35,954 nucleotides of DNA from UBA1189 sp045612925 (GTDB taxonomy: Bacteria; Bacteroidota; Bacteroidia; Bacteroidales; Bacteroidaceae). Below the pieces are notes generated by a model. It was not told the DNA's origin. It saw only the letters and a program-made list of their open reading frames with translations, and did no database searches. Both the position numbers and the translations under genes were made by a program. Location: NCBI GenBank assembly GCA_045612925.1, contig JAZKZX010000011.1, positions 1 to 35,954 of the forward strand, in the 5' to 3' direction. This document shows, one piece after another, positions 1-9,216 of the stretch. Positions within the stretch are counted from its first letter, which is position 1; each line of letters opens with the position of its first letter.

Positions 1-141
1 GTTGCCTATATAGTGGGGGCTGTGTTGTATAGTTTTAAGAAAATACCATATATCCATTCCGTTTTTCACCTTTTTGTTTTACTTGGTGATATTTGTCACA
101 TGATTGCAACTTGGAAAATGCTTCAAATGTTTGTGATATAA
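1..141 (+). CDS. Hemolysin III family membrane protein, C-terminal end (partial)
   Basis: The first 46 codons run from the window edge to a TAA at 139-141 and form the end of a gene that starts outside the window. The translation has a hydrophobic stretch (VAYIVGAVLYSF), then HSVFHLFVLLGDICH, with His at residues 19, 23 and 33 of the visible part. This matches the C-terminal HxxxH signature of the hemolysin III/PAQR-like family (YqfA-like seven-helix membrane proteins whose conserved His residues bind metal). Cellular function of the bacterial members is poorly defined; despite the name, many are not proven haemolysins. The reading frame is clean and the motif is specific, so the family call is fairly safe although only the last helix is visible. 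Confidence 0.8.
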   Translation, partial: VAYIVGAVLYSFKKIPYIHSVFHLFVLLGDICHMIATWKMLQMFVI

Positions 142-407
142 ATTTGGATGCGTAAATAGTATTTTATCCCATCAGAATCATTTATTGCTATTAGCATTTC
201 GTCTTAGCTTTTCGACTTCTAGATATTTCTACTCACAATGAATGAGAGAGGCACTTTGTGTTATAGTCGATTGGACGAAATCATATTGCACGAATGCCTG
301 AAATTAGGGCGCGACTCGGAAAACTGCAAATAAATTTAACTTTGTTGAATCTCTGCCTCATTCAGTAAAGAAAATACTAGCATTTTCTATACATTCATTC
401 GTTGAGA
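142..407. other. AT-rich intergenic region without a gene
   Basis: Between the hemolysin III stop and the alaS promoter I see no reading frame with family features, no RNA gene and no clear terminator hairpin. The stretch is AT-rich compared with alaS. Confidence 0.6.
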
Positions 408-439
408 TTTGGCATTTCGCTCGGCTTGCACTAATTTTG
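408..439 (+). promoter_or_regulatory. Bacteroidetes-type promoter of alaS
   Basis: TTTG at 408-411 and TAATTTTG at 432-439 are separated by exactly 20 bases, matching the Bacteroidetes -33/-7 consensus TTTG-N19-21-TAnnTTTG. Transcription would start a few bases after 439, leaving a leader of about 80 bases before the alaS ATG at 528. Confidence 0.75.
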
Positions 440-527
440 CAGTTTGAATTGAAATGAATGGGATGGAGGCAGCGATTTGCAGGCATTCCGTAAAGAAAGA
501 CAAAGAAAACAAACAAAATATACAACT

Positions 528-3146
528 ATGTTGACAGCAAAAGAAATTAGAGAATCTTTTAAGAGTTTCTTTAAGAGCAAGGGACATCAGATTGTGCCTT
601 CGGCTCCTATGGTGGTTAAGGACGACCCCACACTGATGTTTACCAATGCCGGTATGAACCAGTTTAAGGATATCATCCTCGGTAATGCGGCAGCCAAGTA
701 CAAGCGTGTGGCCGACTCGCAGAAGTGTCTGCGCGTGAGCGGTAAGCACAACGACCTCGAGGAGGTGGGCCACGATACCTATCACCACACCATGTTCGAG
801 ATGTTGGGTAACTGGTCTTTTGGCGACTACTTCAAGCAGGAGGCTATCGACTGGGCGTGGGAATACCTCGTGGATGTGCTCAAGCTCGATCCCAAGAACC
901 TCTACGCTACCGTATTCGAGGGCAGCAAGGAGGAGGGTCTCGACCGCGACGATGAGGCTGCCTCTATCTGGGAGCGTCACTTGCCCAAGGATCACATCAT
1001 CAATGGTAACAAGAAGGACAACTTCTGGGAGATGGGTGATACAGGTCCTTGTGGTCCCTGCTCAGAAATCCATATCGACCTCCGCTCTGAGGAGGAGAAG
1101 GCCGCTGTGCCCGGTGCACAGATGGTGAACCACGACCACCCTCAGGTGATCGAGATCTGGAACCTCGTGTTCATGCAATACAACCGCAAGGCTGACGGCA
1201 GCCTCGAGTCATTGCCCGCGAAGGTTATCGACACTGGCATGGGCTTCGAGCGTCTCTGCATGGCTATGCAGGGCAAGACCTCAAACTACGATACCGATGT
1301 GTTCCAGCCCATCATCAAGGTGATTGCCGCTATGTCAGGCAAGGTATATGGCGAGGATGCCAAGAACGATGTGGCTATGCGCGTTATCGCTGACCACATC
1401 CGTACCATCGCCTTCTCTATCACCGACGGACAGCTGCCCTCTAACGCGAAGGCTGGTTATGTGATCCGTCGTATCCTCCGCCGTGCCGTACGCTACGCCT
1501 ACACCTTCCTCGGGCAGAAGCAGGCCTTCATGTACCGCCTCATCCCCGTACTCATCGAGAGCATGGGCGACGCTTATCCCGAGCTCAAGGCACAGCAGAC
1601 CCTCATCGAGAAGGTGATCAAGGAGGAGGAGGAATCGTTCCTCCGTACACTGGAGACAGGTATCCGCCTGCTTGATAAGGTCATTGCAGACACCCGCGCT
1701 GCTGGCAAGCAGGAGATTAGCGGTGTAGACGCCTTCACTCTCTACGATACCTATGGCTTCCCCCTCGACCTCACCGAGCTCATCCTCCGCGAGAATGGCA
1801 TGAGCGTATGTCTTGCCGAGTTTACCGCCGAGATGGACAAGCAGAAGGCTCGTGCACGCAACGCCGCTGCCGTAGACCTGGGCGACTGGGTGGTATTGGC
1901 CGAAGGCGAGAGCGAGTTTGTGGGCTATGACTATACCGAGCACGATGCACGCATCCTCCGCTACCGTAAGGTGACACAGAAGAAGCAGGAGCTCTATCAG
2001 ATTGTACTCGACAAGACTCCCTTCTACGCTGAGAGCGGTGGTCAGGTGGGCGACACCGGTGCTATCGTGAGCGAATATGAGACTATCGACATCATTGATA
2101 CCAAGAAGGAGAACGGCCTCTCCGTACATATCACTACCAAGCTTCCCGAGCATCCCGAAGCGGAGTTCATGGCTTGTGTAGACACTGACAAGCGCGAGGC
2201 ATGTGCGGCCAACCACTCATGTACTCACCTCATCGACGAGGCTTTGCGCGAGGTATTAGGTACCCATGTGGAGCAGAAGGGTTCGCTCGTGACTCCCGAC
2301 TCACTGCGCTTCGACTTCTCACACTTCCAGAAGGTGACCGACGAGGAGTTGCGCCAGGTTGAGCACCTCGTGAATGCCAAGATCCGCGCCAATGTCGAAC
2401 TCAACGAATACCGCAACCTCCCCATCGAGAAGGCTCGCGAGCTGGGTGCTATCGCCCTCTTCGGTGAGAAGTACGGCGACCTCGTACGTGTCATCCAGTT
2501 TGGCAACTCTATCGAGTTCTGTGGCGGTACTCACGTGAGCGCTACCGGTAAGATCGGTATGGTGAAGATCATCAGCGAGAGCAGCATCGCCGCTGGCGTA
2601 CGCCGTATCGAGGCTATCACAGGCGCCAAGGTAGAGGAGATGCAGGACAAGTTGCAGGATTCACTCAACGACATCCGCCAGCTCTTCCACAACGCTCCTG
2701 ACTTGAAGGCTACCATCGCCAAGTTCATCGCCGAGCACGACGACCTGAAGAAGCAGATCGAGGAATTCATGAAGGAGAAGGCTGCATCGCTCAAGGCAGA
2801 GCTTATCGAGAAGATGACCTGCGTGAATGGTGTGAATGTGATTAAGGCTGTAGTGACCATGCCTGCCGAGGCGGTGAAGAACATCGTGTTCCAGCTCCGC
2901 GGCGAGAAGCCCGAGAACCTGCTCGTAGTCATCGGTAGCGTGGACAACGAGAAACCTTTGCTCACCGTATCGGCCAGCGAGGACCTCACCGCTAAGGGCG
3001 TGAACGCCGGTCAGCTCGTGCGTGAGGCAGCCAAGCTCATCCAGGGTGGTGGCGCCGGTCAGGCACACTTCGCTACTGCGGGTGGTAAGAACCCCGACGG
3101 CATCATCAGTGCTGTTGACAAGGTGGTGGAGATTGCTACGGCGTGA
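528..3146 (+). CDS. alaS: Alanine--tRNA ligase
   Basis: Cytoplasmic class II synthetase that charges tRNA-Ala and edits mischarged Ser/Gly. The start is set at ATG 528 (MLTAKEIRESFKSFF), because AlaRS proteins begin with this segment; an upstream in-frame ATG at 477 would add 17 unconserved residues. The resulting 872 residues is the normal family length. The N-terminal half carries the aminoacylation core (FTNAGMNQFKD, GDTGPCGPCSEIH near residues 165-180). The editing domain has the zinc/editing signature HxxxH at H563/H567 and CxxxH at C665/H669 (FCGGTH). The C-terminal DHHA1-like segment ends with a glycine-rich GGGAGQAHFATAGG. Codon use is GC-rich and typical of a highly expressed gene. 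It is preceded by its own promoter and followed by a repeat-like spacer. Identification is secure. Confidence 0.97.
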   Translation: MLTAKEIRESFKSFFKSKGHQIVPSAPMVVKDDPTLMFTNAGMNQFKDIILGNAAAKYKRVADSQKCLRVSGKHNDLEEVGHDTYHHTMFEMLGNWSFGDYFKQEAIDWAWEYLVDVLKLDPKNLYATVFEGSKEEGLDRDDEAASIWERHLPKDHIINGNKKDNFWEMGDTGPCGPCSEIHIDLRSEEEKAAVPGAQMVNHDHPQVIEIWNLVFMQYNRKADGSLESLPAKVIDTGMGFERLCMAMQGKTSNYDTDVFQPIIKVIAAMSGKVYGEDAKNDVAMRVIADHIRTIAFSITDGQLPSNAKAGYVIRRILRRAVRYAYTFLGQKQAFMYRLIPVLIESMGDAYPELKAQQTLIEKVIKEEEESFLRTLETGIRLLDKVIADTRAAGKQEISGVDAFTLYDTYGFPLDLTELILRENGMSVCLAEFTAEMDKQKARARNAAAVDLGDWVVLAEGESEFVGYDYTEHDARILRYRKVTQKKQELYQIVLDKTPFYAESGGQVGDTGAIVSEYETIDIIDTKKENGLSVHITTKLPEHPEAEFMACVDTDKREACAANHSCTHLIDEALREVLGTHVEQKGSLVTPDSLRFDFSHFQKVTDEELRQVEHLVNAKIRANVELNEYRNLPIEKARELGAIALFGEKYGDLVRVIQFGNSIEFCGGTHVSATGKIGMVKIISESSIAAGVRRIEAITGAKVEEMQDKLQDSLNDIRQLFHNAPDLKATIAKFIAEHDDLKKQIEEFMKEKAASLKAELIEKMTCVNGVNVIKAVVTMPAEAVKNIVFQLRGEKPENLLVVIGSVDNEKPLLTVSASEDLTAKGVNAGQLVREAAKLIQGGGAGQAHFATAGGKNPDGIISAVDKVVEIATA

Positions 3147-3150
3147 TTAT

Positions 3151-3320
3151 GTGTTATTCTGAGTCTCTGTCTTCTGACAGAGCGGAGCGTCGGAAGGATC
3201 CCGCGCGGGACTTTGCTAGACTCGTTCGCGAGATTGCCTTAATGGCGACCTAAAGGTTATTTTACTGCGTTGCCTTTGGCCCCTACGGACGGCGAACTTC
3301 GTTTCAGAATGACAGAACAC
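3151..3320. repeat. Repeat-like intergenic element with imperfect terminal inverted repeats
   Basis: The spacer after alaS starts with GTGTTATTCTGA and ends with TCAGAATGACAGAACAC, which are inverted copies of each other apart from a few inserted bases. Just inside the left end lies a perfect hairpin, CTCTGTC-TTCT-GACAGAG (3165-3182), which may end alaS transcription although no T-run follows. The inside also has short GC palindromes (CCCGCGCGGG). The arrangement looks like a small non-autonomous repeat of a kind common between Bacteroidales genes. I cannot count genome copies, so element status is inferred. Confidence 0.5.
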
Positions 3321-3331
3321 AATACATAGAA

Positions 3332-6127
3332 ATGTTTCGCAAACTTATATTAATGCTTTTCTTCGGACTGTCGGTGCTGATGGCACCGGCAGCCGTTGAT
3401 TCTACCCTGGTGCGCGACCATGGCGACTCTATCCGTATAAGTCTGATCACCTGTTCGCCTGGCACTGAGGTGTATGAGGTGTATGGACACACGGCATTGC
3501 GTGTGGAGATACCTTCGTGTGGGGTGGATGTGGCGGTCAACTACGGACTATTCTCTTTTGATGCTCCAAACTTTATGTGGCGTTTCATCAAGGGAGAGAC
3601 TGACTATGTCGTGGGTACTATAGGCTATCCTATCTTTGAACGGGAATATACTTATCGTGGCTCTACGGTAACCCTGCAAACACTAAACCTCAGTCAAGAG
3701 GAGAAGGAGCGGTTGGTGTACCTGCTCAATGAAAACCTACGACCTGAGAATCGGGAATATCGCTATAACTTCCTCTACAATAACTGCAGCAATAAGGCGG
3801 ATAATATGGTCAAGGAGGCGATTACGCTTCCTCTCGCAGAGATAGCGAGCAAGCAGGAGGGGGTATCGTATCGTGACATATTGCATGAGTATACGCATGA
3901 GTATCCGTGGTTGCAGTTTGGTATAGACTATCTCTTGGGCTTTGAGGCTGATCTACCCATCGGTCCTACTCAACAAATGTTTGCTCCCGAGTATCTCATG
4001 TACTACGCATCAGTGGAGCAGATGCAGGGCGATAGCTTGTGCTATCCCTATGTAGTAGAGCAGCAGGTGATAGAGCCTCTCGTTCCTCAAGATGAGGTGA
4101 AGCACTTTATGCTCACTCCCGTGCAGATGATGATACTTTTCGTCTTGCTCGTGACTGTGGTGTGCACATTGGAAATCCTCTTGGAACGTCGTCAATGGTG
4201 GTTTGACATCTTGCTACTGACCTTGCAGGGTGTGATGGGCTGTATCGTTGCATTCCTATTCTTCTGCTCTGATCATCCTACTGTGGGCAGTAATCTGCAT
4301 GTCATCTATCTCAATCCTCTGCCGTTGCTCTTCATGCCCTTCATCATCCATAGCACTTTGAGACGGCGCGTGTCGCCACTGTACTATGTGCTGGCATTAC
4401 TGATGGTGGCTTTCATCGTGGTATCGACACTGCATTACCAATACATACAGCCTGCGGCGTATCTCTTTGTGGGTGCATTGCTGTTGCGTGTGGTGCATAT
4501 CTTATGGGCTTATCCCTATCTGAGAAGACGATTTGTCGAGTCGGAGAGAAGGGAGTTGAAGCCTCGCGCTACGCGTGTGCGCACTATATTAGTGGTGTCG
4601 CTTCTCTGTACGACTACCTCTTCCGTGAGGGCCAATGAGGTGCCTAAGGTGGTGGTGAGCATTGTGGTGGATCAGTTGCGTACTGACTATTTAGAGAAGT
4701 TTGTGCATCTCTATGGTGAGGGAGGATTCAAGAAATTGATGGCTGAGGGGCGTGTATATACCAATGGCTACTTCTCGCACTCGACCCCAGACCGCTCGTC
4801 GGCTACCGCGTCGGTGTATGCGGGATGTACGCCTTATTATCATGGTATCACGGGCAACCGATTCATGCAACGCAAGAGTCTGCGAGTGATGGGTGCCGTT
4901 GACGACGAGGCTCATCCTGGTATCAATACCTTTGAAACGGCATCGCCTGCCAACCTCTTGGTGACAACGCTTACCGACGAACTCAAGATTGCCACGAAAG
5001 GGCATGCCTACATCTGCTCTATAGCTCCTGAGCGAGATATGGCCGTGCTTGCCGGTGGACATGCTGCTAATGCTGTGCTCTGGCTCAGCGAGGATCAGTC
5101 TATGTGGGCCACATCGGCATACTACAATGGGGTGCCCACATGGGTGACACCATACAATAGACGGGAGGGTACACGATTTGACTGGGGCGAACTGGTATGG
5201 GAACCCTATTTTGCTACAGGGGTATACTCTTACTCTGTGTATGATGGTATCCCGAGTGCATTCCGGTATACCTTTCGTAAGGGGGATGCTGAAGCGGTGA
5301 AACGCTACAAAACCTCGGCTTGCATCAATGATGAGGTGACCGTACTCGCCAAGACCTGTGTGGCGGGATCTGTCTTCGGACGAAAGAAAACTACGGATAT
5401 GCTGTGCGTAGGCTATTATGCGGGTAACTATGAGCATGCACCCGAGTGGGAGAGACCCATAGAACTGCAAGATATCTACTGCCGGCTCGACCGTAATATT
5501 GCTGACCTTATCGCTACTGTAGAGGAGAAGGTCGGTGTGGGTAATGCGCTCTTTATCATCACCTCTACGGGATATGCTGATGCACATCGTCCGGTGAGTA
5601 AACTGTTTCTGCTTCCTGGAGGCGAACTCAAGATGGATCGCTGCTGTGCGTTGCTCAACATCTACTTGGGAGCAATCTATGGTAAGGATAACTATGTGGA
5701 GGGTTCGTACCTCAATGAGATATACCTCAATCATGACCTGATAGAGAAACGCCAGATGAAACGCAGCGAACTGTTCGAGCGTTGTACCGAATTCTTGAGT
5801 ATGGTCAAGGGGGTGAAACAGGTACACACCTCATTGGCTCTTCTCTCGGGCAATGCTGAGCCGAGGGTGCGTGCTGCTTTCAATACCGAGCGTTCGGGAG
5901 ACCTTATCCTTGAGGTTGCCCCGGGATGGACACTTGATGATGAACGATGGAATGAGGAGGTGTACAATAACCGTACTCATGTGCCTGTGCCTATCATCTA
6001 CTACGGAGGTGGACTCGAGAGGCAGTATAATCGAACTCCCGTGGCAGTAGAAAGCATTGCACCTACAGTGGCCCATATACTCCGCATCAGTGCTCCTAAT
6101 GCGTGTGACCTGCAACCGATAGAGTAG
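3332..6127 (+). CDS. Fusion of Lnb/DUF4105-type membrane protein with alkaline-phosphatase-superfamily domain
   Basis: A 931-residue protein in three parts. (1) Signal peptide (1-21) and a periplasmic DUF4105/Lnb N-terminal domain (about 30-200) with the conserved VYGHTALRV (H53) and NFLYNNCSNKA (C152), a likely His/Cys catalytic pair. (2) Five predicted membrane helices at about 263-281, 291-311, 325-340, 350-367 and 373-392, as in Lnb, reported as the lipoprotein N-acylation factor of Bacteroides. (3) A C-terminal type I phosphodiesterase/alkaline-phosphatase-superfamily domain from about 437 (VVSIVVDQLRTDYLEKF, D447; HSTPDRSSATASVYAG with candidate nucleophile T485 or nearby Ser). A second signal-peptide-like segment (RTILVVSLLCTTTSS, 417-431) sits at the junction, suggesting two exported proteins joined by loss of a stop. 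GTG at 4577 could also start the second part separately. The usual metal-binding Asp-His pair is not obvious (STGYADAH instead), so phosphatase activity is doubtful. Confidence 0.78.
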   Translation: MFRKLILMLFFGLSVLMAPAAVDSTLVRDHGDSIRISLITCSPGTEVYEVYGHTALRVEIPSCGVDVAVNYGLFSFDAPNFMWRFIKGETDYVVGTIGYPIFEREYTYRGSTVTLQTLNLSQEEKERLVYLLNENLRPENREYRYNFLYNNCSNKADNMVKEAITLPLAEIASKQEGVSYRDILHEYTHEYPWLQFGIDYLLGFEADLPIGPTQQMFAPEYLMYYASVEQMQGDSLCYPYVVEQQVIEPLVPQDEVKHFMLTPVQMMILFVLLVTVVCTLEILLERRQWWFDILLLTLQGVMGCIVAFLFFCSDHPTVGSNLHVIYLNPLPLLFMPFIIHSTLRRRVSPLYYVLALLMVAFIVVSTLHYQYIQPAAYLFVGALLLRVVHILWAYPYLRRRFVESERRELKPRATRVRTILVVSLLCTTTSSVRANEVPKVVVSIVVDQLRTDYLEKFVHLYGEGGFKKLMAEGRVYTNGYFSHSTPDRSSATASVYAGCTPYYHGITGNRFMQRKSLRVMGAVDDEAHPGINTFETASPANLLVTTLTDELKIATKGHAYICSIAPERDMAVLAGGHAANAVLWLSEDQSMWATSAYYNGVPTWVTPYNRREGTRFDWGELVWEPYFATGVYSYSVYDGIPSAFRYTFRKGDAEAVKRYKTSACINDEVTVLAKTCVAGSVFGRKKTTDMLCVGYYAGNYEHAPEWERPIELQDIYCRLDRNIADLIATVEEKVGVGNALFIITSTGYADAHRPVSKLFLLPGGELKMDRCCALLNIYLGAIYGKDNYVEGSYLNEIYLNHDLIEKRQMKRSELFERCTEFLSMVKGVKQVHTSLALLSGNAEPRVRAAFNTERSGDLILEVAPGWTLDDERWNEEVYNNRTHVPVPIIYYGGGLERQYNRTPVAVESIAPTVAHILRISAPNACDLQPIE

Positions 6128-6180
6128 GGCGGATAGCATGCCTTGATAATCGATAAAAGATATTTATAAACCATACAGCT

Positions 6181-6921
6181 ATGAAATCATTTATAGGAAA
6201 ATACCCCTTTGAGGTAGAGACCTTCCAGGTGGACTATACGGGTGGTCTGTCGTTCGGCTTCTTGGCCAATAAGATGCTTATCACTGCTGGTCTCCACGCT
6301 AACGAACGCGGTTTTGGCAAGGAGCGCCTGGCTGCTGATGGAAAGACATGGGTGCTCTCGCGCTTGGCAATCGAAATCGATGAATACCCCAACGAGGGCG
6401 ATACATACTATGTGGAGACATGGGTCGAGGGGGTGAACAGACTCTTCACCTCGCGCAACTTCCGTGTAGTCGGCAACGACGGTCGCATCCTCGGTCATGC
6501 ACGCTCTACATGGGCGCTCATCGATGTGCAGACCCGACAGCCAGCCGACCTTACCACGCTATACGATGGCGAACTGGCGGCTTATAGCTGTGATGAGCCT
6601 TGTCCTATCAAGGGAGTGAGCCGCGCTCGCGTGACAAGTACCGAACCTGTAGGGGAGTTTATGCCGCTCTACTGCGATATCGACTACAACGGGCACCTCA
6701 ATAGCATCAAGTATATCGAACATATGCTCAACTTCCTCCCGCTCGAGATCTTCCGCTCACACAGTGTACATCGTGTAGAGGTGAGCTACAGCCTTGAGTG
6801 CTTCTATCGTGAGCGTCTCAGTGTGTTCATGGATAAGAAGGACGACAGCTACGAATATGATGTAGAGATACGCAAAGAGGCTGGCGAGGTAGCTTGCCGT
6901 GCCAAGATCGTATTCGGTTAA
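6181..6921 (+). CDS. Acyl-ACP thioesterase (FatA/FatB-like)
   Basis: A 246-residue double hot-dog protein that hydrolyses acyl-ACP to free fatty acid in the cytoplasm. The N-terminal hot dog has the family run WVLSRLAIEIDEYP (57-70) and the second repeat has DYNGHLNSIKYIEHM. D168, N170 and H172 with E205 (SLECF) match in order and spacing the Asp-Asn-His-Glu catalytic set described for plant FatB thioesterases. The start ATG at 6181 is preceded by an AT-rich leader, as usual for Bacteroidales, and lies 53 bases after the previous gene, so co-transcription is likely. Bacterial members are usually small like this one. Chain-length preference cannot be read from the sequence. Confidence 0.88.
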   Translation: MKSFIGKYPFEVETFQVDYTGGLSFGFLANKMLITAGLHANERGFGKERLAADGKTWVLSRLAIEIDEYPNEGDTYYVETWVEGVNRLFTSRNFRVVGNDGRILGHARSTWALIDVQTRQPADLTTLYDGELAAYSCDEPCPIKGVSRARVTSTEPVGEFMPLYCDIDYNGHLNSIKYIEHMLNFLPLEIFRSHSVHRVEVSYSLECFYRERLSVFMDKKDDSYEYDVEIRKEAGEVACRAKIVFG

Positions 6922-6962
6922 CCCTTTCACCTTTCACCCTTCACCTTTCAACCCTCATCCCT
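6922..6962 (+). repeat. Short pyrimidine-rich tandem repeat
   Basis: The 41 bases between the thioesterase stop and the antiporter ATG are nearly all pyrimidine plus A, built from CCTTTCAC units repeated about four times. It separates two co-directional genes and has no visible coding role. Confidence 0.5.
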
Positions 6963-8225
6963 ATGCTCGCTCTTTCTCCAATGCTCGTTTTTATGGTAGT
7001 CTACCTCGTAGGCTCGTTGCTTGCTGGTGACTTCTATAAAGTGCCTCTTACGGTGGCTTTTCTTGTGGCTTCGGCCTATGCCGTATGCATAACCCCCAAG
7101 CTTAAGCTAAAAAAGCGCATCGCCATCTTCTCTCGTGGAGCTGGTGATGAGAACCTCATGCTGATGGTGTGGATTTTTGTCCTTGCCGGTGCCTTTGCCA
7201 AGACGGCAGGTGCTATGGGAGCCATCGATGCTACGGTAGATCTCACGCTACGCCTGTTGCCTGACAGCATGTTGCTGCCCGGACTCTTCATCGCAGCCTG
7301 CTTCATCTCGCTCTCTATAGGTACCTCGGTAGGCACCGTAGTGGCGCTCACCCCTGTTGCTGTGGGCATAGCCGAGCAGACGGGCTCATCGCTCCCGCTC
7401 ATCGTGGCTATCGTGGTGGGCGGCTCGTTCTTTGGCGACAACCTCTCCTTCATCTCTGACACCACCATCGTGGCCACACAGACACAGGGGGTGAGGATGA
7501 GCGATAAGTTCAAGACAAACATCTACCTTGCCGCTCCTGCAGCCATCCTTGCGCTCTTGCTCTATATCATCTTGGGGCAGGGAGTGCAGGCTCCTTCCGA
7601 TGTGGCGTGGCCCGAATGGTATAAGGTGCTGCCCTATATGGCGGTGCTGGTGCTTGCCACCTCGGGTATGAATGTGCTGCTGGTATTGCTTATCGGTATA
7701 CTGTTGGCAGGAGTCATCGGTATGGCATGTGGCAGCTTTGATGTCATGGGCTGGATGGGTGCCATGGGTGAGGGCATCATGGGCATGAGCGAACTCATCA
7801 TCGTGACGCTCCTGGCAGGAGGCATGCTTGCTGTCATACGCCACAATGGGGGTATCGACTGGCTCATCCGTGTGCTCACACGCCGCATCAACGGCAAGCG
7901 CGGAGCCAAGTTTACCATTGCGCTATTGGTCATCCTGGCCGACCTCTGTACGGCTAACAACACCATTGCTCTCATCACCGTAGGCCCTGTAGCTCGCGAC
8001 ATTGCCGAACGCTACGATGTGGATACCCGCATCAGTGCATCGCTCCTCGACACCTTCAGCTGCTTTGCCCAAGGGCTCATCCCCTATGGCGCACAGCTGT
8101 TGATGGCTGCCGGGCTTGCATATATCTCCCCCTTCGATATCATCGGGTACCTCTACTATCCCATCCTCCTGGGCATCATCGCCGTGCTGGGCATCCTCTT
8201 TAACTTCCCCCGCAAGTATGTTTGA
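6963..8225 (+). CDS. Na+/H+ antiporter, NhaC-like family
   Basis: A 420-residue inner-membrane protein with about 10-12 hydrophobic helices. The start is set at ATG 6963 (MLALSPMLVFMVVYLVG), just past the pyrimidine repeat; the longer frame from 6894 would overlap the thioesterase and adds a non-membrane, repeat-encoded leader. The motif run SIGTSVGTVVALTPVAVGIAEQTG is followed by GGSFFGDNLSFISDTT, with polar and acidic residues inside a helix, and later TANNTIALITVGPVARDIAERY. These are hallmarks of the NhaC-like/Na+:H+ antiporter family, which exchanges Na+ for protons, though some relatives move organic acids or amino acids. It is the last gene of the plus-strand group and is followed by a strong terminator. 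Confidence 0.85.
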   Translation: MLALSPMLVFMVVYLVGSLLAGDFYKVPLTVAFLVASAYAVCITPKLKLKKRIAIFSRGAGDENLMLMVWIFVLAGAFAKTAGAMGAIDATVDLTLRLLPDSMLLPGLFIAACFISLSIGTSVGTVVALTPVAVGIAEQTGSSLPLIVAIVVGGSFFGDNLSFISDTTIVATQTQGVRMSDKFKTNIYLAAPAAILALLLYIILGQGVQAPSDVAWPEWYKVLPYMAVLVLATSGMNVLLVLLIGILLAGVIGMACGSFDVMGWMGAMGEGIMGMSELIIVTLLAGGMLAVIRHNGGIDWLIRVLTRRINGKRGAKFTIALLVILADLCTANNTIALITVGPVARDIAERYDVDTRISASLLDTFSCFAQGLIPYGAQLLMAAGLAYISPFDIIGYLYYPILLGIIAVLGILFNFPRKYV

Positions 8226-8250
8226 TAGGATAGAGTGTTTGACATAATAT

Positions 8251-8278
8251 AAAAGCCGTGCTTACGAGCACGGCTTTT
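8251..8278. terminator. Bidirectional rho-independent terminator
   Basis: A perfect 12-bp stem AAAAGCCGTGCT / AGCACGGCTTTT closes a TACG tetraloop. The A-run on one side and the T-run on the other let it end both the antiporter transcript (+) and the converging mazG transcript (-). Confidence 0.9.
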
Positions 8279-8299
8279 ATATTGGTTTATAAGTGAGGC

Positions 8300-9085
8300 T
8301 TACAGCCCTTGGCGTTTGGCTTCGTCCCATAGGGCATCCATGGCTTCGAGGGTCATGTCCTTGAGGTTGTGACCTTGGGCAAGGGCGTTCTCCTCTACAT
8401 AGTTGAAGCGGCGGATGAATTTCTGATTGGTGCGCTCCAGTGCGTTGTCGGGGCTGAGGCCGTTCATGCGGGCTACATTGATGGTGGCAAAGAGCAGGTC
8501 GCCCAGCTCGGCTTCGGCAAGGTCGTGGTTGCCACGGTCGAGCTCTACCTTGAGCTCTTCGATCTCTTCGAGCAGTTTGTCCCATGCGCCTGAGGCGTCG
8601 TCCCACTCGAAGCCTACATTGCGTGCTTTCTCCTGTATGCGGTAGGCCTTGACGATGGAGGGAAGCCCTGAGGGGACACCGCTGAGCACGCGCTTGTTGC
8701 CACCCTTCTCGCGCAGCTTCAGCTGCTCCCAATTCTCGGATACCTGTGTGGCGTTCTCTACCTCGGTAGTGCCAAACACATGGGGATGGCGGAAGATGAG
8801 TTTCTCGCACAGGCGGTCGCACACATCTTTCATGTCGAAGGTGCCCTTCTCTGAAGCGATCTTGGCATAGAAAGCTACATGGAGCAGTACATCGCCCAGC
8901 TCCTTGCAGATGTTGGTGTCGTCTTCATTGATGAGGGCATCGCATAGCTCGTATACCTCTTCTATGGTGTTGGGGCGCAGGCTCTCGTTGGTCTGCTTGC
9001 GGTCCCACGGACATTTCTCGCGCAGTTCGTCCAGGATATCGAGGAATCGGCCGAAGGCTGCCATCTGTTCTTCTCTTGTGCTCAT
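8300..9085 (-). CDS. mazG: Nucleoside triphosphate pyrophosphohydrolase MazG
   Basis: A 261-residue cytoplasmic enzyme that hydrolyses NTPs and damaged dNTPs to monophosphate and pyrophosphate. Length matches the two-domain MazG of E. coli. Domain 1 has CPWDRKQTNESL and the Mg-binding EExxE...ExxD set (E42, E43, E46, E62, D65). Domain 2 repeats the pattern (E173, E174, E177, E193, D196), preceded by the conserved VGFEWDD. It is the last gene of the minus-strand block headed by parA and is separated from the upstream ABC ATPase gene by an inverted-repeat element. The bidirectional terminator lies directly downstream. Confidence 0.95.
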   Translation of the reverse strand: MSTREEQMAAFGRFLDILDELREKCPWDRKQTNESLRPNTIEEVYELCDALINEDDTNICKELGDVLLHVAFYAKIASEKGTFDMKDVCDRLCEKLIFRHPHVFGTTEVENATQVSENWEQLKLREKGGNKRVLSGVPSGLPSIVKAYRIQEKARNVGFEWDDASGAWDKLLEEIEELKVELDRGNHDLAEAELGDLLFATINVARMNGLSPDNALERTNQKFIRRFNYVEENALAQGHNLKDMTLEAMDALWDEAKRQGL

Positions 9086-9104
9086 GTTTTTGTTGAGTGT
9101 TTTT

Positions 9105-9193
9105 GGGGCCTCTCCTAAATCCTCCCCTAAAGGGAAGGACTTTCCGAGTTAGGGGTTTTTAATTCTCCTCATTCAGGAGGAATTAGGGGAGGC
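9105..9193. repeat. GC-rich inverted-repeat element between lolD-like gene and mazG
   Basis: Left arm (9107-9135, GGCCTCTCCTAAATCC...) and right arm (9166-9193, ...AATTAGGGGAGGC) are imperfect inverted copies; each arm is itself hairpin-like (CCCCTAAAGGGA, TCCTCATTCAGGA). It belongs to the same family as the two elements in the his operon (21293-21425 and 22195-22326). Confidence 0.65.
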
Positions 9194-9216
9194 TGGTTAA
9201 TCGTTTTAGTGTTTCG

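Noticed and set aside
1335..2216. 293-residue reading frame on the minus strand inside alaS
   Set aside because: It lies wholly antisense to a secure alaS gene and its sequence shows no family motif; such frames arise from the codon bias of GC-rich genes.
4560..4640. A frameshift or missing stop at the Lnb/phosphodiesterase junction
   Set aside because: The frame is continuous and no base-level anomaly is visible; the possibility of a sequencing error cannot be excluded but is not supported by the sequence itself.
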